Assembly (NCBI RefSeq): GCF_023161965.1
Contig: NZ_JALNTY010000002.1
Coordinates: 274,552 to 338,551, forward strand
Source: Anaerosoma tenue
GTDB lineage: Bacteria; Actinomycetota; Coriobacteriia; Anaerosomatales; Anaerosomataceae
DNA length: 64,000 bases
Direction: 5' to 3'
Position 1 is the first letter of the stretch; each line of letters starts with the position of its first letter. Both the position numbers and the translations under genes were made by a program. Of the stretch, positions 44,428-54,320 are shown one piece after another. The notes below the pieces were generated by a model. It saw nothing but the letters and a program-made list of their open reading frames with translations. It had not been told where the DNA came from and searched no databases.

Positions 44428-44928
44428 ATGGAGAGCTACCGATGCAAGGGATGCGGATACTTCCACATCGGCCCGGCGCCCGAGCAGTGCCCGGTGTGCG
44501 GGGCGCCGCGTTCGTTCTTCGTGGAATACGAGGGGCCTGGCGACCTCGGCGGGTCGAAGACGCTCGAGAACCTCAAGGCGGCGTTCGCCGGTGAATCGCA
44601 GGCCAACCGACGCTATACGCTGTTCATGCGGATCGCCGAGCTCGAGGGACTCGATGCCGCCCGGGAGGCGTTCGAGCGCGCTCTGACCGAGGAAACGGCG
44701 CACGCCCTGGGACACCTGGCGTACATGGGAGCGTATGGTTCCACCAGGGAGAACCTCTCCGTCGCCGCGGAGGGCGAGGATCAGGAGACCACCGAGATGT
44801 ACCCGGGGTTCGCCGAGACAGCCGAGGAGGAGGGCTATCCGCAGATCGCCCAGTACTTCAGGGCTCTGGGCGGCTACGAGCGGCAGCATCGCGACGCGTT
44901 CCGGAAGGTGCTCGACGACCTTGGGTGA
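44428..44928 (+). CDS. Rubrerythrin, rubredoxin domain first
   Basis: The 166-residue protein has an N-terminal rubredoxin-like zinc/iron site (CKGCGY and CPVCG) and then the ferritin-like diiron four-helix bundle (AGESQANRRY, EETAH, EGYPQIAQYF-x-Y-E-x2-H). This reversed order is known from anaerobes, where it reduces peroxide or oxygen. ATG follows GGAGGGAG. It lies divergent from the cytochromes and seven bases upstream of the RlmN-like gene. Confidence 0.93.
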   Translation: MESYRCKGCGYFHIGPAPEQCPVCGAPRSFFVEYEGPGDLGGSKTLENLKAAFAGESQANRRYTLFMRIAELEGLDAAREAFERALTEETAHALGHLAYMGAYGSTRENLSVAAEGEDQETTEMYPGFAETAEEEGYPQIAQYFRALGGYERQHRDAFRKVLDDLG

Positions 44929-44935
44929 GCCGACC

Positions 44936-45967
44936 ATGCGCAACGTTGCGTCGCTCGACGCAGCCGGGATCGAGACGCTGATCGCCGACCTGGGCGAACC
45001 GGGTTACCGGGCGCGGCAACTCACGTCGTGGCTCTACGGTCGAACGGCGCCCTCGTTCGATGCGATGACCGATCTCCCCGCTCGACTTCGTGCCCGCCTC
45101 GCAGATGAGTGGACGCTCACGCTTCCGAGTGCGACCGACATCAGACACTCGTCGGACGGCACACGCAAGTACCTGTGGCAACTCGCCGACGGTGTACTCG
45201 TGGAAAGCGTGGGCATACCGTCTGACGGCAGGCTGACGGTCTGCTTCAGTACGCAGGCCGGCTGTGTGATGGGGTGCACGTTCTGCGCGACCGGCAGGGG
45301 CGGGTTCGTCCGCAACCTCCTCCCGGGAGAGATCGTCTGGCAGGTGGCGCTCGTGGGCAGCGACTTCGGTCATCGAGTGACGAATGCGGTCGCCATGGGG
45401 CAGGGGGAGCCGTTCAACAACTACGAGGCGACACTTGGGGCACTCCGGCTGATGAACCTGCCCGATGGCCTCGGCATCGGCGCCCGACATCTCACCGTCT
45501 CCACCTGCGGCGTGGTTCCGGGGATCGATAGGTTCGCACGTGAGCAGGAGCAGTTCACCCTGGCGGTCTCACTGCACTCCGCCGTGCAGGAGACGCGTGA
45601 CGGGATCATGCCGGGCGCGCGACGCTGGCCGCTACCGCGATTGCGCCAGGCGCTCATCCACTATGGTGATTCAACCGGACGACGTCCGACATTGGAGTTC
45701 GCCGTCATCGCGGGACGCAACGATTCTCCACAGGAGATCTCCGCGCTCATCGCATTCGCCCGCGGGTGGATGTGTCACATCAACCTCATACCGGTGAATC
45801 CGGTCGAGGGCAGCGGCGCGGAGCGGCCCGACCCGGCACGCGTGGCCGAGATCGCGGGGCTTCTCCAGGCTGCTGGTATCGAGACCTCAGTCCGGATCGA
45901 GCGGGGCACCGATATAGAGGCCGCCTGCGGTCAGCTCACGCAGAAGCATCGCGCGCAGGACGACTGA
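44936..45967 (+). CDS. RlmN-like radical SAM methyltransferase
   Basis: The 343-residue protein methylates A2503 of 23S rRNA and A37 of tRNAs. It has the C-x3-C-x2-C cluster motif (CVMGCTFC), the substrate-side AMGQGEP motif and the mechanistic Cys near the end (IEAACGQL). ATG has a GGTGAG site. It ends inside the convergent addA-like gene (32-base overlap). The C-terminus looks complete. A gene symbol is not given because it may differ from canonical rlmN in specificity. Confidence 0.85.
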   Translation: MRNVASLDAAGIETLIADLGEPGYRARQLTSWLYGRTAPSFDAMTDLPARLRARLADEWTLTLPSATDIRHSSDGTRKYLWQLADGVLVESVGIPSDGRLTVCFSTQAGCVMGCTFCATGRGGFVRNLLPGEIVWQVALVGSDFGHRVTNAVAMGQGEPFNNYEATLGALRLMNLPDGLGIGARHLTVSTCGVVPGIDRFAREQEQFTLAVSLHSAVQETRDGIMPGARRWPLPRLRQALIHYGDSTGRRPTLEFAVIAGRNDSPQEISALIAFARGWMCHINLIPVNPVEGSGAERPDPARVAEIAGLLQAAGIETSVRIERGTDIEAACGQLTQKHRAQDD

Positions 45968-48900
45968 CCGGGCAGAGCCCGCCGAAACCAGGGCACGCAT
46001 CGCACAGACCTGACCGGTACGCGGTGAGCGGTTCGTAGCGCGCCGCTGCGATGCCTGCCACAAGGTCCTCTATGCCCCTGCGCAACTCCTCCTCGTCACC
46101 GGACGAGAACCCGAACGTGATCGTGCGACCCCGGTCGAGCTCGGCGAACACGACCTCTCCCTCCGAAACGCCTGCGTGCAGCGCCGCCAGGGAGTAGCAC
46201 GCGGCCTGGAGACGATACCTTTCGCGCGCCTCGCCCTCGGCAAGCTCCGAACCTCCGGTCTTGTAGTCGACCACCAGCGCGTGCCTGCCGCCCCACGCGA
46301 CGAGGTCCATCGCCCCTACGAGCTCGGTACATGACAGCGGCACGAGGAACGGCGCCTCCCGGAGGACACGTCGGGCGTCCCGGACGCGGGCCGCCAAAGG
46401 GGATCCAAGGAACGCTCGCGCCGCAGAGTCGACGGCGCGTATGGACGCGTCGTCGAGCTGCGCCGCGGCTCCGGCGCGATCGACGAGCCGTGCGAGATCA
46501 TGCTCGTCGCCCGCGTTCTGCAAGACGGCGTGCAGCGCGCTCCCGACATCGAGGGCGGCGGTGGCCCCGGGCCGCGGAGGAGGTTCGAGCCGAACGACAC
46601 GCGTGAGGTAGTAGTGGTATGGACATCTCTCATACGCCGACAGGGACGTGTACGAGACCGGTGGGACCGGGGCGCAGGCTGGTGGAACACTCGCACCCCT
46701 TGCGGGCTTCACCGGATCTGTCGTCGCGTCTGCCTGATGCGTTCCGAGCGGACCTTCGGCGCCACGGGTGTCTGCCCGGGCCCCGCCGGCGGGCGAGGCG
46801 GGGCGCGTTTCGCGGTCGGTCGCGGACTCCTCCGGCCGCACGACCTCGACATCGATGACCGCACCGTCGCCGAGCGGTACCTCAGCGGACCGCAGGGTCC
46901 CGCCCTCGGCCATTCCGAAGACCCCGCGCAGGATGCCCGAGATGGAGTCTCCTGCTGCCCTGTCCGAGCGGGTACGGCACACGATCGAGAGCCCCTCGCG
47001 AGCGCGTGTGCATGCGACGTAGAACAGGCGCACTCGCTCAGCATCCCGAACCTCAGCGAGTGCGGAGGTGACCTTCTCCCATGCGAGCGTCGGTCGCCTG
47101 CCTGAGTCTCCGGGCGCCGACATCCCGAGCAGGTAGCTGCCGTCGACGCGAGCCGTGCAGATGGGCGGGGCCCCCGCGTCGCCCGAGAGCGAGCTCACGA
47201 TCACGACCGGGAACTCCAATCCCTTGGCCGCGTGGATGCTCATGATGCGGACGGCTCCACTCTCGTCGTCGAGCGTGGCCTCCTGCTCGCCCGTGGAGTA
47301 CTCCTCACGCTGATCGAGATAGCGCAGGAACGCCCCCAGGCCCCCCGAAGATGACGACTCGAACTCGTCGGCCATCTGGACGAGCTTCATCATGTTCGCC
47401 CACCGTCGAGCGCCGCTCCTCCCCTCTCCGAACAGCAGGAGGTCGAACTCGAGGTCCAGCAGCGGCTCCAGCACCGTTTCGCACAACGGCCTCACGCCCT
47501 GCATCCTACGGGCTTTCTCGATCGCCGCGATCGTGCGGGACAGGGCGATCCTCTCAGTCGCCGGAAGATCGTCGAGCACGGCCGGCAGCGCGTCCCAAAG
47601 GCGACCACCCTCTCGTGAGCCCTCCATCCGGTGGACGCCCTGTAGGGCATGCGACCGTATCGCGCACAACGAAGCGGGCCGCAAGCGCGTCATGGGTCCG
47701 GCAAGCACCACGAGCAGCGCCTGGTCGTCACGTACGTTGTCGATCACCTTCAGCAGGGCCCGCGCCTGCATCACCTCAGGACGTTCGAACCATGTACCGC
47801 CTGCCGCAAGCACGGCGGGTATGCCCCGTGCAGTCAACTCCGACTCGACCGCGGCAGCCCTGCCCCGGCTCAAGGCCCCCATCAAGACCGCGATATCGCC
47901 GCTCGGAATGCCGGCGGCCCTATAGCCGCTGACGCGATCAGCCACCGCGACGGCCTCTGCGGGGATCGGGTCGAGCGGGCCGTCGGCCGTGTCGACATAG
48001 GTGACCGTGAAGCGACCGATGCCCTCAGGCCAGGGATCGCGGGCCACCGCGTCCGGCGGTGGCCGAAGGACCATATAGCTCTGGCCGAGAAGCGCCGGGC
48101 GCCGGAACAACTCGTTCAGTCCGTGCAGTAGCGGCGGGGCTATCCGGTAGTTGATGTCGAGCTCCACCCGCTCGGACACGCGCTCCGCGCGGGCGCGGAA
48201 GACCGCCACGTCCGCGTGGCGGAACGAGTATATCGATTGATTCTCGTCCCCCACCGTGCAGAGGTTCTCATCGGAGACACCGTCGATCACCTTCAACTGC
48301 AAGGCGTTGGTGTCCTGGAACTCGTCCACCATGAGCATGACGAAACGGGATCTGTAGACGGCCGCGATATCCGGGCGGGTCTCGAGAAGGTGCGCCGTCA
48401 TCGTCTGGAGATCCTCGAAATCCAGCACGCCGAGGCTGCGCTTCTCGAGCGCGTACGCCGCAGAGTAACGCTTCAGCAAGGTCAGCAGCGCTTGCTCGTG
48501 ACCGGCCACCTCGATCTGCGCGGTCGCCATGAGTATGGTCTCCAGCAGGTCCTTTGCGGCGTCTACGAGTTCCTCGTGACCGTCGATCGTCCGTGCGTGC
48601 CTGAAAGATATCCGCTCGATCTCCGGGCCGAGTGCGGCCTCCGATGTCCTCGGGCCGGCCACCCATGCCAAAAGCGCTCCGGAGAGGCTCCGGGCGGCTG
48701 CGGCATTGGACTCGGTCGTCTTCGTCTGCCTGATCGACGCGAATCCATCGGCAAGACGCTGCGCGCGTGATGCGCACTCCTCCAGCACCGTTCGGGCCTC
48801 ACGCGCGTGCATGGTGAGCAGGTCATCAGCGCCCAGCCCTGCGGCTGCGATGTCGGACCTGAGCGACTGGAGTGCCTGGAACACCACGGGGTACGAATAC

Positions 48901-49355
48901 GCCTCAACGAGATCGGCGGCGTCGGACTCCACTGACATCACGGAGCCGAGAGTCTCATCGAGCACCCTGCTCATCATCATCGATGCCTCGGCCTGATCCA
49001 GCACTCCGAACCGCGGATCGATACCGGCATCGAGGGCGTGGCTCCTGAGGATACGGGAGCACATGCCATGTATCGTGGATATCCACGCATCCGAGATCGC
49101 TCGGGCCTCGGCAGCGCACCCAGCGTCGACAAGCCCCCGTCTCACTCGCTCGCTGAGCTCGCCTGCAGCCTTCTCCGTGAACGTCACCGTAAGGACCGAG
49201 TCGGGCCGCGCGGGCGTGTACGGATGCTCGCCGAGAACCGCCGCGATGAATCGGGCGGTGAGCACCCTCGTCTTGCCGGACCCGGCTCCGGCCGCGATGA
49301 ACAGATCACCTGGACCGGCCTGGACCGCGCGTGCCTGACGGTTATCGAGATCCAC
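45936..49355 (-). CDS. AddA-like UvrD helicase-nuclease subunit
   Basis: The 1139-residue protein has a UvrD-like superfamily 1 helicase (Walker A AAGAGSGKT, about residues 19-28; Walker B MVDEFQDTN) and a C-terminal PD-(D/E)XK nuclease (VVDYKTG near residue 1030). One Cys (ERCPYHYY) and a C-x2-C-x6-C end (LCDACPGFGGLCP) suggest an iron-sulfur staple that classical AddA lacks. It probably processes double-strand ends with the AddB-like subunit. GTG at 49353-49355 overlaps the addB end. Confidence 0.88.
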   Translation of the reverse strand: MDLDNRQARAVQAGPGDLFIAAGAGSGKTRVLTARFIAAVLGEHPYTPARPDSVLTVTFTEKAAGELSERVRRGLVDAGCAAEARAISDAWISTIHGMCSRILRSHALDAGIDPRFGVLDQAEASMMMSRVLDETLGSVMSVESDAADLVEAYSYPVVFQALQSLRSDIAAAGLGADDLLTMHAREARTVLEECASRAQRLADGFASIRQTKTTESNAAAARSLSGALLAWVAGPRTSEAALGPEIERISFRHARTIDGHEELVDAAKDLLETILMATAQIEVAGHEQALLTLLKRYSAAYALEKRSLGVLDFEDLQTMTAHLLETRPDIAAVYRSRFVMLMVDEFQDTNALQLKVIDGVSDENLCTVGDENQSIYSFRHADVAVFRARAERVSERVELDINYRIAPPLLHGLNELFRRPALLGQSYMVLRPPPDAVARDPWPEGIGRFTVTYVDTADGPLDPIPAEAVAVADRVSGYRAAGIPSGDIAVLMGALSRGRAAAVESELTARGIPAVLAAGGTWFERPEVMQARALLKVIDNVRDDQALLVVLAGPMTRLRPASLCAIRSHALQGVHRMEGSREGGRLWDALPAVLDDLPATERIALSRTIAAIEKARRMQGVRPLCETVLEPLLDLEFDLLLFGEGRSGARRWANMMKLVQMADEFESSSSGGLGAFLRYLDQREEYSTGEQEATLDDESGAVRIMSIHAAKGLEFPVVIVSSLSGDAGAPPICTARVDGSYLLGMSAPGDSGRRPTLAWEKVTSALAEVRDAERVRLFYVACTRAREGLSIVCRTRSDRAAGDSISGILRGVFGMAEGGTLRSAEVPLGDGAVIDVEVVRPEESATDRETRPASPAGGARADTRGAEGPLGTHQADATTDPVKPARGASVPPACAPVPPVSYTSLSAYERCPYHYYLTRVVRLEPPPRPGATAALDVGSALHAVLQNAGDEHDLARLVDRAGAAAQLDDASIRAVDSAARAFLGSPLAARVRDARRVLREAPFLVPLSCTELVGAMDLVAWGGRHALVVDYKTGGSELAEGEARERYRLQAACYSLAALHAGVSEGEVVFAELDRGRTITFGFSSGDEEELRRGIEDLVAGIAAARYEPLTAYRSGLCDACPGFGGLCPVSRPARDASA

Positions 49356-52239
49356 CGCCACCTCGTTTCCAGCCGGGACAGAAGGCTCGGGCTCCACAGA
49401 AGGGAGCGCAGCGACCGCTGGCGGGATCCGCCGGGATCGAGCACGACCGTATGCCCTCCACTGCCTGCCGGGCCTTTTCAATCGTCTGAGACACGAGGTT
49501 ATCGACGGCGGTCGCGTCCAGAATGTCCGTCTTCACGAACGGTGGACCCGCAATGGTCGCGGTGACGAACCCGCGCGGAGCCGTACCCGCGATGGACCGA
49601 TAGACCGCTCCCGCAATGGAACGTCCAAGACGCCGAGAGGCGACGGCCGCGTACAGCGGCAACTGCACGAGTCCTTCGCCAAGAAGCCTCCCTGCGCCGT
49701 GTTCGGGGCCGATGCCCCCTCGCTTGTAGTCGGTCACGACCAGGTGGCTGTCGTTCAGGTCGATGCGGTCGATGCGCCCCCTCAGGCTGAAACCATCGAA
49801 CGACTCAGGCTCATCATCCTCGACCACACCGAAGCTCCACTCGCGATGGGTTGGAGCCATCCCGGGCAGCAACGTCACGTCCGCCTCGAGAAGCCGGGCA
49901 GTGCGACGTACAGTACGCTGCAGCTCAGCAGCTTCGGCGGCGGTCTTCGGGCCGATCTGGTCCAGTAGTCCGGCAGAGACCGAGGCGTGGATCTCGAGTG
50001 CAACGGGCATGGCGTCGACCGAGAGTCGAGGTTGCCCCGTCATCTCGATGAACCTGTCATATGTCTCGGACAAGATCGCGTGTGCGAGCCCGCCTGAGGT
50101 GGACGCGTCTATCTCTGCATCGAGCTCCTCAGGTCTTATGACGCGTTCTACGAACCAGCGGTACGGGCACTGGAGGTAGGTCTCGATGTCCGTCACCGAG
50201 AACACCTCACGTCCGGAGAGCTCCTCTCGCAGAGCCTCGTCAAGCACAGAACCCTCTTCTCCGGGGCGCGCATCGGGTACCGCGACAGCGGTGGACCCTC
50301 CAGCCAGGAGCGCACGGCGAGCCGCACGCCTGCCCGTGAAAGGCGACGAGTCCTCTGCCGCAGCCTCGTCCAGCCCGAGAACGCGCGTCGGAACGAGACT
50401 GTGGCCCTCGCCGTCGGTGGTTCCGTCCCGGTAGAGATCGAGAACCTCATCGATGAAGAGGGATGCTTGCACGGGGCGCCCGGCGGCATCGTGCGACTGC
50501 CTACTGAGGACGAGGCGCTCCGACGCACGCGTCACGACCTGGTAGAAGAGAAGCCGCTCTTGATGCGTATCCCGCCCGGATGACGTGTCGATCCCTGCGC
50601 TCGCAAGGATCTCGGCAGCGCCTAGGGCGCCGAACGACGCGTCGCCCCCCGGTCGGGGGAACTCAGCGGCTGTCAAGCCTCCAAGGATGACGCACCTGAA
50701 CCGGCGGCCACGGATCCGCTCCGCGGCAGCGACCTGGACGTGCGAGTCGGCACCTGTGCTGCTGATCGATACCGGGCTTCCCCGGAGTGCCCGGGCAAGT
50801 GCCGCCGCAAGGCCGTTCCGCCCTGTCGCGGTCCGCAGACCCGCGACCGCGTCGCCCAGGACGCGCGCCGCGGCGCAGTCCAGAATACCGTCCACCATCA
50901 GCGCGAACCCGCGAGGGTGCGCCCTGCCCAGCATCCCCATAGCCATCGCGTGCCATCGCTGCTCCGAACCCTCCTCGGTCAGACTCCTGCAGGCGTCGCT
51001 GACCTCCCTGATGAAGCGGGCCGCTTCCCCGACCGCACGCTCAGTCAGTACGCGTCCAGCCTCGTCCTCCCTGATGCGGCTCGATCTGGCGTACGCATCC
51101 AGTCCATCCAGCACAGCGGCCGGCGCAGGGCTGTACGGAGAGCGCATGAGGTCCATCCACGTGACGCGGTCGGCTACCGAGGAACCTACCTGCAGCAGCG
51201 CGAGCACCGCCTTGCCGAAGCCGGTGCGTTCGAATGGCACCTGGACGTCCCATTCCGCCGCTATCGCTGCTTCGGCCAACGCAAGGCGCAACATCCTGAT
51301 ATGTGGTGCCGGATCACGGAACACCACGGCTATGCTTTCGAGCGGTATACCTGCCGCTCGGGCGTCCTGGATCTCGCGGACCATCCGGGAGGCTTCGGCC
51401 ATCTCCCCCCAGGCCTCCGAGACGATCACGGCGCCGCGGGCCTCGACTGGCGATGGGAGAACGCCACCGTATGACCGCTCTATCGCTATTAGTTCTGCAG
51501 GCTCGCTCCTTGCCCGCTCAGAGACGACATGCTGGACCGTTGCCGTTCCGGACAAGCGTGACACGAGCCCAGCGGCGGCCTCTGTGGCTGGCACCGCCGG
51601 ATCATAGGTGAGCGAGACCGCTACATCGCACCGCCCGGATGCAGCCACCAGGAACGCCTCTTGTGCAACCGTGAGGTCGGTGAATCTGTTGACTGCGATC
51701 ATGTCGGGCAACCCGACATCCGCCAGATGCTTCGTGAGGGATGAGTGGGCTTGTCCGCGCTCGATGAGCCCCGCAGTCTCCAGTGATTCGAAGTATGCGA
51801 GGACAGATGCAAGGATGTGCGAGCCGGGATGCGTAGGGTCGTCACCGCCACCGTGCTGCGTGGCGTTCCCTGCGGCCGCGCGCTGGATGACGCCCTCGAC
51901 CAGATGCATGAACCCGGCACCGTCGTAGGGGTACCCCTGCGGGACCGGGCGGACCGTCCTGACAGATTCTTCCATTAGTACCGCCCGTTGCACCGGTGCT
52001 ACCAGGCGCCTGCCATCGCCGGCGGAGCGCCACAGTGAGTCAAGATACCCAGTGAACGTCGTGACCGATAAGCCCAGCGCACACTCGCGCGCCAACTCAT
52101 GCATCGCGCGGGAAGCATCGGCCGGAGACGGGAGCAGTAGCACCACCCGGCGACCTGCAGCCACGGCGGCACGGACACGCGAATGGATCGCGCCCGTCTT
52201 ACCCGCGTTCGCGGATCCTGTCACAAGATGCAGCGCCAT
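49342..52239 (-). CDS. AddB-like helicase-nuclease subunit
   Basis: The 965-residue protein starts with a Walker-like loop (TGSANAGKT, residues 7-15) and follows the AddB layout, with a PD-(D/E)XK nuclease (VVTDYKRGG near residue 835) flanked by an iron-sulfur set (QCPYRWF upstream and C-x3-C-x5-C at the end). It pairs with the overlapping downstream AddA-like gene for end resection in recombination. ATG has GGAGGGG. Confidence 0.85.
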   Translation of the reverse strand: MALHLVTGSANAGKTGAIHSRVRAAVAAGRRVVLLLPSPADASRAMHELARECALGLSVTTFTGYLDSLWRSAGDGRRLVAPVQRAVLMEESVRTVRPVPQGYPYDGAGFMHLVEGVIQRAAAGNATQHGGGDDPTHPGSHILASVLAYFESLETAGLIERGQAHSSLTKHLADVGLPDMIAVNRFTDLTVAQEAFLVAASGRCDVAVSLTYDPAVPATEAAAGLVSRLSGTATVQHVVSERARSEPAELIAIERSYGGVLPSPVEARGAVIVSEAWGEMAEASRMVREIQDARAAGIPLESIAVVFRDPAPHIRMLRLALAEAAIAAEWDVQVPFERTGFGKAVLALLQVGSSVADRVTWMDLMRSPYSPAPAAVLDGLDAYARSSRIREDEAGRVLTERAVGEAARFIREVSDACRSLTEEGSEQRWHAMAMGMLGRAHPRGFALMVDGILDCAAARVLGDAVAGLRTATGRNGLAAALARALRGSPVSISSTGADSHVQVAAAERIRGRRFRCVILGGLTAAEFPRPGGDASFGALGAAEILASAGIDTSSGRDTHQERLLFYQVVTRASERLVLSRQSHDAAGRPVQASLFIDEVLDLYRDGTTDGEGHSLVPTRVLGLDEAAAEDSSPFTGRRAARRALLAGGSTAVAVPDARPGEEGSVLDEALREELSGREVFSVTDIETYLQCPYRWFVERVIRPEELDAEIDASTSGGLAHAILSETYDRFIEMTGQPRLSVDAMPVALEIHASVSAGLLDQIGPKTAAEAAELQRTVRRTARLLEADVTLLPGMAPTHREWSFGVVEDDEPESFDGFSLRGRIDRIDLNDSHLVVTDYKRGGIGPEHGAGRLLGEGLVQLPLYAAVASRRLGRSIAGAVYRSIAGTAPRGFVTATIAGPPFVKTDILDATAVDNLVSQTIEKARQAVEGIRSCSIPADPASGRCAPFCGARAFCPGWKRGGGGSR

Positions 52240-52285
52240 ATCTTCCCCTCCGCTCCGGAGAGAAGGTTACAACGGCGCGCTGACA

Positions 52286-52588
52286 TCAGGACGACATCAC
52301 GGTGCGCGAGTAGCGCTGCACTCCATCCCTGATCTCTTGGACCTTCCGCCACGCGACCTCTTCGTCGCGACCGAGATAGTGGTCCATGCGAGAGCCGACG
52401 TTCTCCACGGCGGACTCTGCCCGCTCCGCCACGATCCTGGCGGTCTCGGCGAGGCGGCTCGCCTCTTCCGCGAGCCGTCGGCGGGTCTCGTCACCGCGTG
52501 CCGGCGCGAACATCAGGCCCGCCAGGATGCCTGCAGCGGCTCCGACGAAGATGCCTATGACAAAATATGTCAGTCTATCGGGTCTCAC
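52286..52588 (-). CDS. YtxH-domain small membrane protein
   Basis: The 100-residue protein has an N-terminal membrane helix (residues 8-28) ending in the YtxH motif GLMFAPARGDETRRRL, then an amphipathic helix. Role unknown; the family is linked to envelope stress. GTG at 52588 starts directly after the parB stop with a GGAGG site upstream, so it is last in the parAB transcript. Confidence 0.85.
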   Translation of the reverse strand: MRPDRLTYFVIGIFVGAAAGILAGLMFAPARGDETRRRLAEEASRLAETARIVAERAESAVENVGSRMDHYLGRDEEVAWRKVQEIRDGVQRYSRTVMSS

Positions 52589-53458
52589 TCACACACCTCC
52601 CTCTCGTGTAGTGGTCTCGCCTTCCGTGAGCAGCCGCATGATCCTCTCGAGGTCGCCCTCGTCGTGGAAGTCGATCTCTATCTTGCCCTTCTTCGCAGTC
52701 TGCCGCACGCGAACGTTCGTTGAAAGGAGTCGTCTCAGTTTGCGCGCGACGATCTTGTACGACTTCGGCGTCACCGGCCTGGGTGCGGAGATGCTCGCTC
52801 CAGCCGCGAGCAGTTTCGCAAGGCTCTCGGCTTCTCGGACTGACAGTCCCTCGTCCACGCACTTGCGTGCGAGGGTATGACGTCTGTCGTCGTCCGGTAT
52901 CGACAAAATCGCGCGGGCGTGGCCAGCACTGAGCCGCCCTTGGTACAACTGCTCCTGGATGTCCTCGGGCAGGTCGAGCAACCTGAGTGTGTTCGTCACC
53001 GCCGATCGGGACTTCGAGACGCGATCAGCCAGCTCCGCCTGGGTCATACCGTACTCTGCGATGAGGCGACGATAGCCTCGCGCCTCTTCAACCGGGTTGA
53101 GGTCAGAGCGCTGCAGATTCTCGATAAGGGCGAGGGCCAGAGCCTCGGTGTCACTGATCGCCATGACCCGGACAGGGACCCGCTCGAGTCCCGCCGCCTG
53201 TGCAGCCCTCCAGCGTCGCTCACCTGCGATTATCTGGTATCCAGCTCCGTGAGCGCGCACCAGTATGGGCTGTAGAACCCCAACCTTCTTGATGGAGTCC
53301 GCGAGTTCGTTGATCTGGTCCTCATTGATATCGGTGCGTGGTTGCTCCGGATTGGGCAGCACCTCGCTGATTGAGAGTTCCAGGACCTCTCCGCCGACCT
53401 CCTGGCCGGCCCCTGGGATCAAGGCGGACAGTCCCTTCCCTAGACCGCGCTTAGACAC
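52589..53458 (-). CDS. parB: Chromosome-partitioning protein ParB/Spo0J
   Basis: The 289-residue CTPase and DNA-binding protein loads on parS and spreads. It begins KRGLGKGLSALI, has the CTP motif GERRWRAA, the ENLQRSDLNPVEEA segment and an HTH near residue 150. GTG at 53456-53458 overlaps the parA stop by eight bases. Two parS sites lie 1.6 kb away. Confidence 0.97.
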   Translation of the reverse strand: MSKRGLGKGLSALIPGAGQEVGGEVLELSISEVLPNPEQPRTDINEDQINELADSIKKVGVLQPILVRAHGAGYQIIAGERRWRAAQAAGLERVPVRVMAISDTEALALALIENLQRSDLNPVEEARGYRRLIAEYGMTQAELADRVSKSRSAVTNTLRLLDLPEDIQEQLYQGRLSAGHARAILSIPDDDRRHTLARKCVDEGLSVREAESLAKLLAAGASISAPRPVTPKSYKIVARKLRRLLSTNVRVRQTAKKGKIEIDFHDEGDLERIMRLLTEGETTTREGGV

Positions 53459-54251
53459 GGGAGATCACTTCCTTCGCCAGTAGCTGGTAGGCCTCGGTGC
53501 CACGACCACTCGGGTCGTACAGGGTGACGGGCTGTCCGAAGCTCGGGGCTTCAGACAGACGTACGCTCCGCGGGATCAGAGTGTCGAAGACGCGATCACC
53601 GAAGAAGTCTCGGACCTCATCGACGACCTGCTGTGATAGGCGGGTCCTGCGGTCGTACATCGTCATGACCACACCGAATATCTCCAGTGCGGGATTCAGC
53701 TGGGTTTTGACCAGACGTACCGTTTCGAGAAGTTTCGTCAGGCCTTCCAGGGCATAGTACTCACACTGCACCGGTATGAGCACTCCATCAGCGGCGGTCA
53801 GAGCGTTGATGGTGAGCAACCCCAGTGAGGGGGGGCAGTCGACTATCACGAAGTCGAAGTCGCCCATTACTGGATTCAGAACCTGCTTCAGCTTCGTCTC
53901 ACGGCTGAACGCGGACACCAACTCGATCTCAGCGCCGGCCAGTTGGATCGTCGAGGGGACCACGAACACCCCTTCGACCTCCACCGGCTCGATGAGGCGC
54001 TCGAGCTCGATATCCCCGAGCAAAGCGTCGTAGACGCACTGTTCGCGCTGATTCTTGTCCAGGCCGTAGCCAGAAGTCGCGTTCCCTTGTGGATCGAGGT
54101 CCACCAGAAGGATCTTCTGCCCTTCGGTCGCAAGGGTGGCCGCCAGATTCACCGCCGTAGTGCTCTTGCCCACTCCGCCCTTCTGATTGACCACCGCCAG
54201 CACCATGGCGCTACGAACGGCGCTGCCCGGCCTATCCGTCCCTGAGTCCAA
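53451..54251 (-). CDS. parA: Chromosome-partitioning ATPase ParA/Soj
   Basis: The 266-residue protein has the deviant Walker motif NQKGGVGKST, VDLDPQGNATSG and CPPSLG. It segregates origins with ParB. Start is uncertain: TTG at 54249-54251 has a GGGAGGAGG site, while the ATG at 54281 would fall exactly at the predicted transcript start and be leaderless. TTG is listed as it has the better ribosome site. Confidence 0.94.
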   Translation of the reverse strand: MDSGTDRPGSAVRSAMVLAVVNQKGGVGKSTTAVNLAATLATEGQKILLVDLDPQGNATSGYGLDKNQREQCVYDALLGDIELERLIEPVEVEGVFVVPSTIQLAGAEIELVSAFSRETKLKQVLNPVMGDFDFVIVDCPPSLGLLTINALTAADGVLIPVQCEYYALEGLTKLLETVRLVKTQLNPALEIFGVVMTMYDRRTRLSQQVVDEVRDFFGDRVFDTLIPRSVRLSEAPSFGQPVTLYDPSGRGTEAYQLLAKEVISRV

Positions 54252-54287
54252 TACGGACCCTCCTCCCGCGTTCACCGTCATGACGCC

Positions 54288-54293
54288 AGTATA
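54288..54293 (-). promoter_or_regulatory. -10 element of the parAB operon
   Basis: TATACT on the minus strand predicts a transcript start at about 54281. The -35 region is poor. Confidence 0.45.
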
Positions 54294-54320
54294 GTCACGC
54301 CCACATCAACCAGGAATACC

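Noticed and set aside
42880-44943. 687-codon frame joined to multiheme cytochrome copy 1
   Set aside because: The part beyond 44235 is antisense to rubrerythrin; the signal peptide begins at the GTG at 44235.
52711-52720. CGAACGTTCG inside parB as a LexA site
   Set aside because: It lacks the four-base spacer of LexA boxes and lies in coding sequence, not near a promoter.
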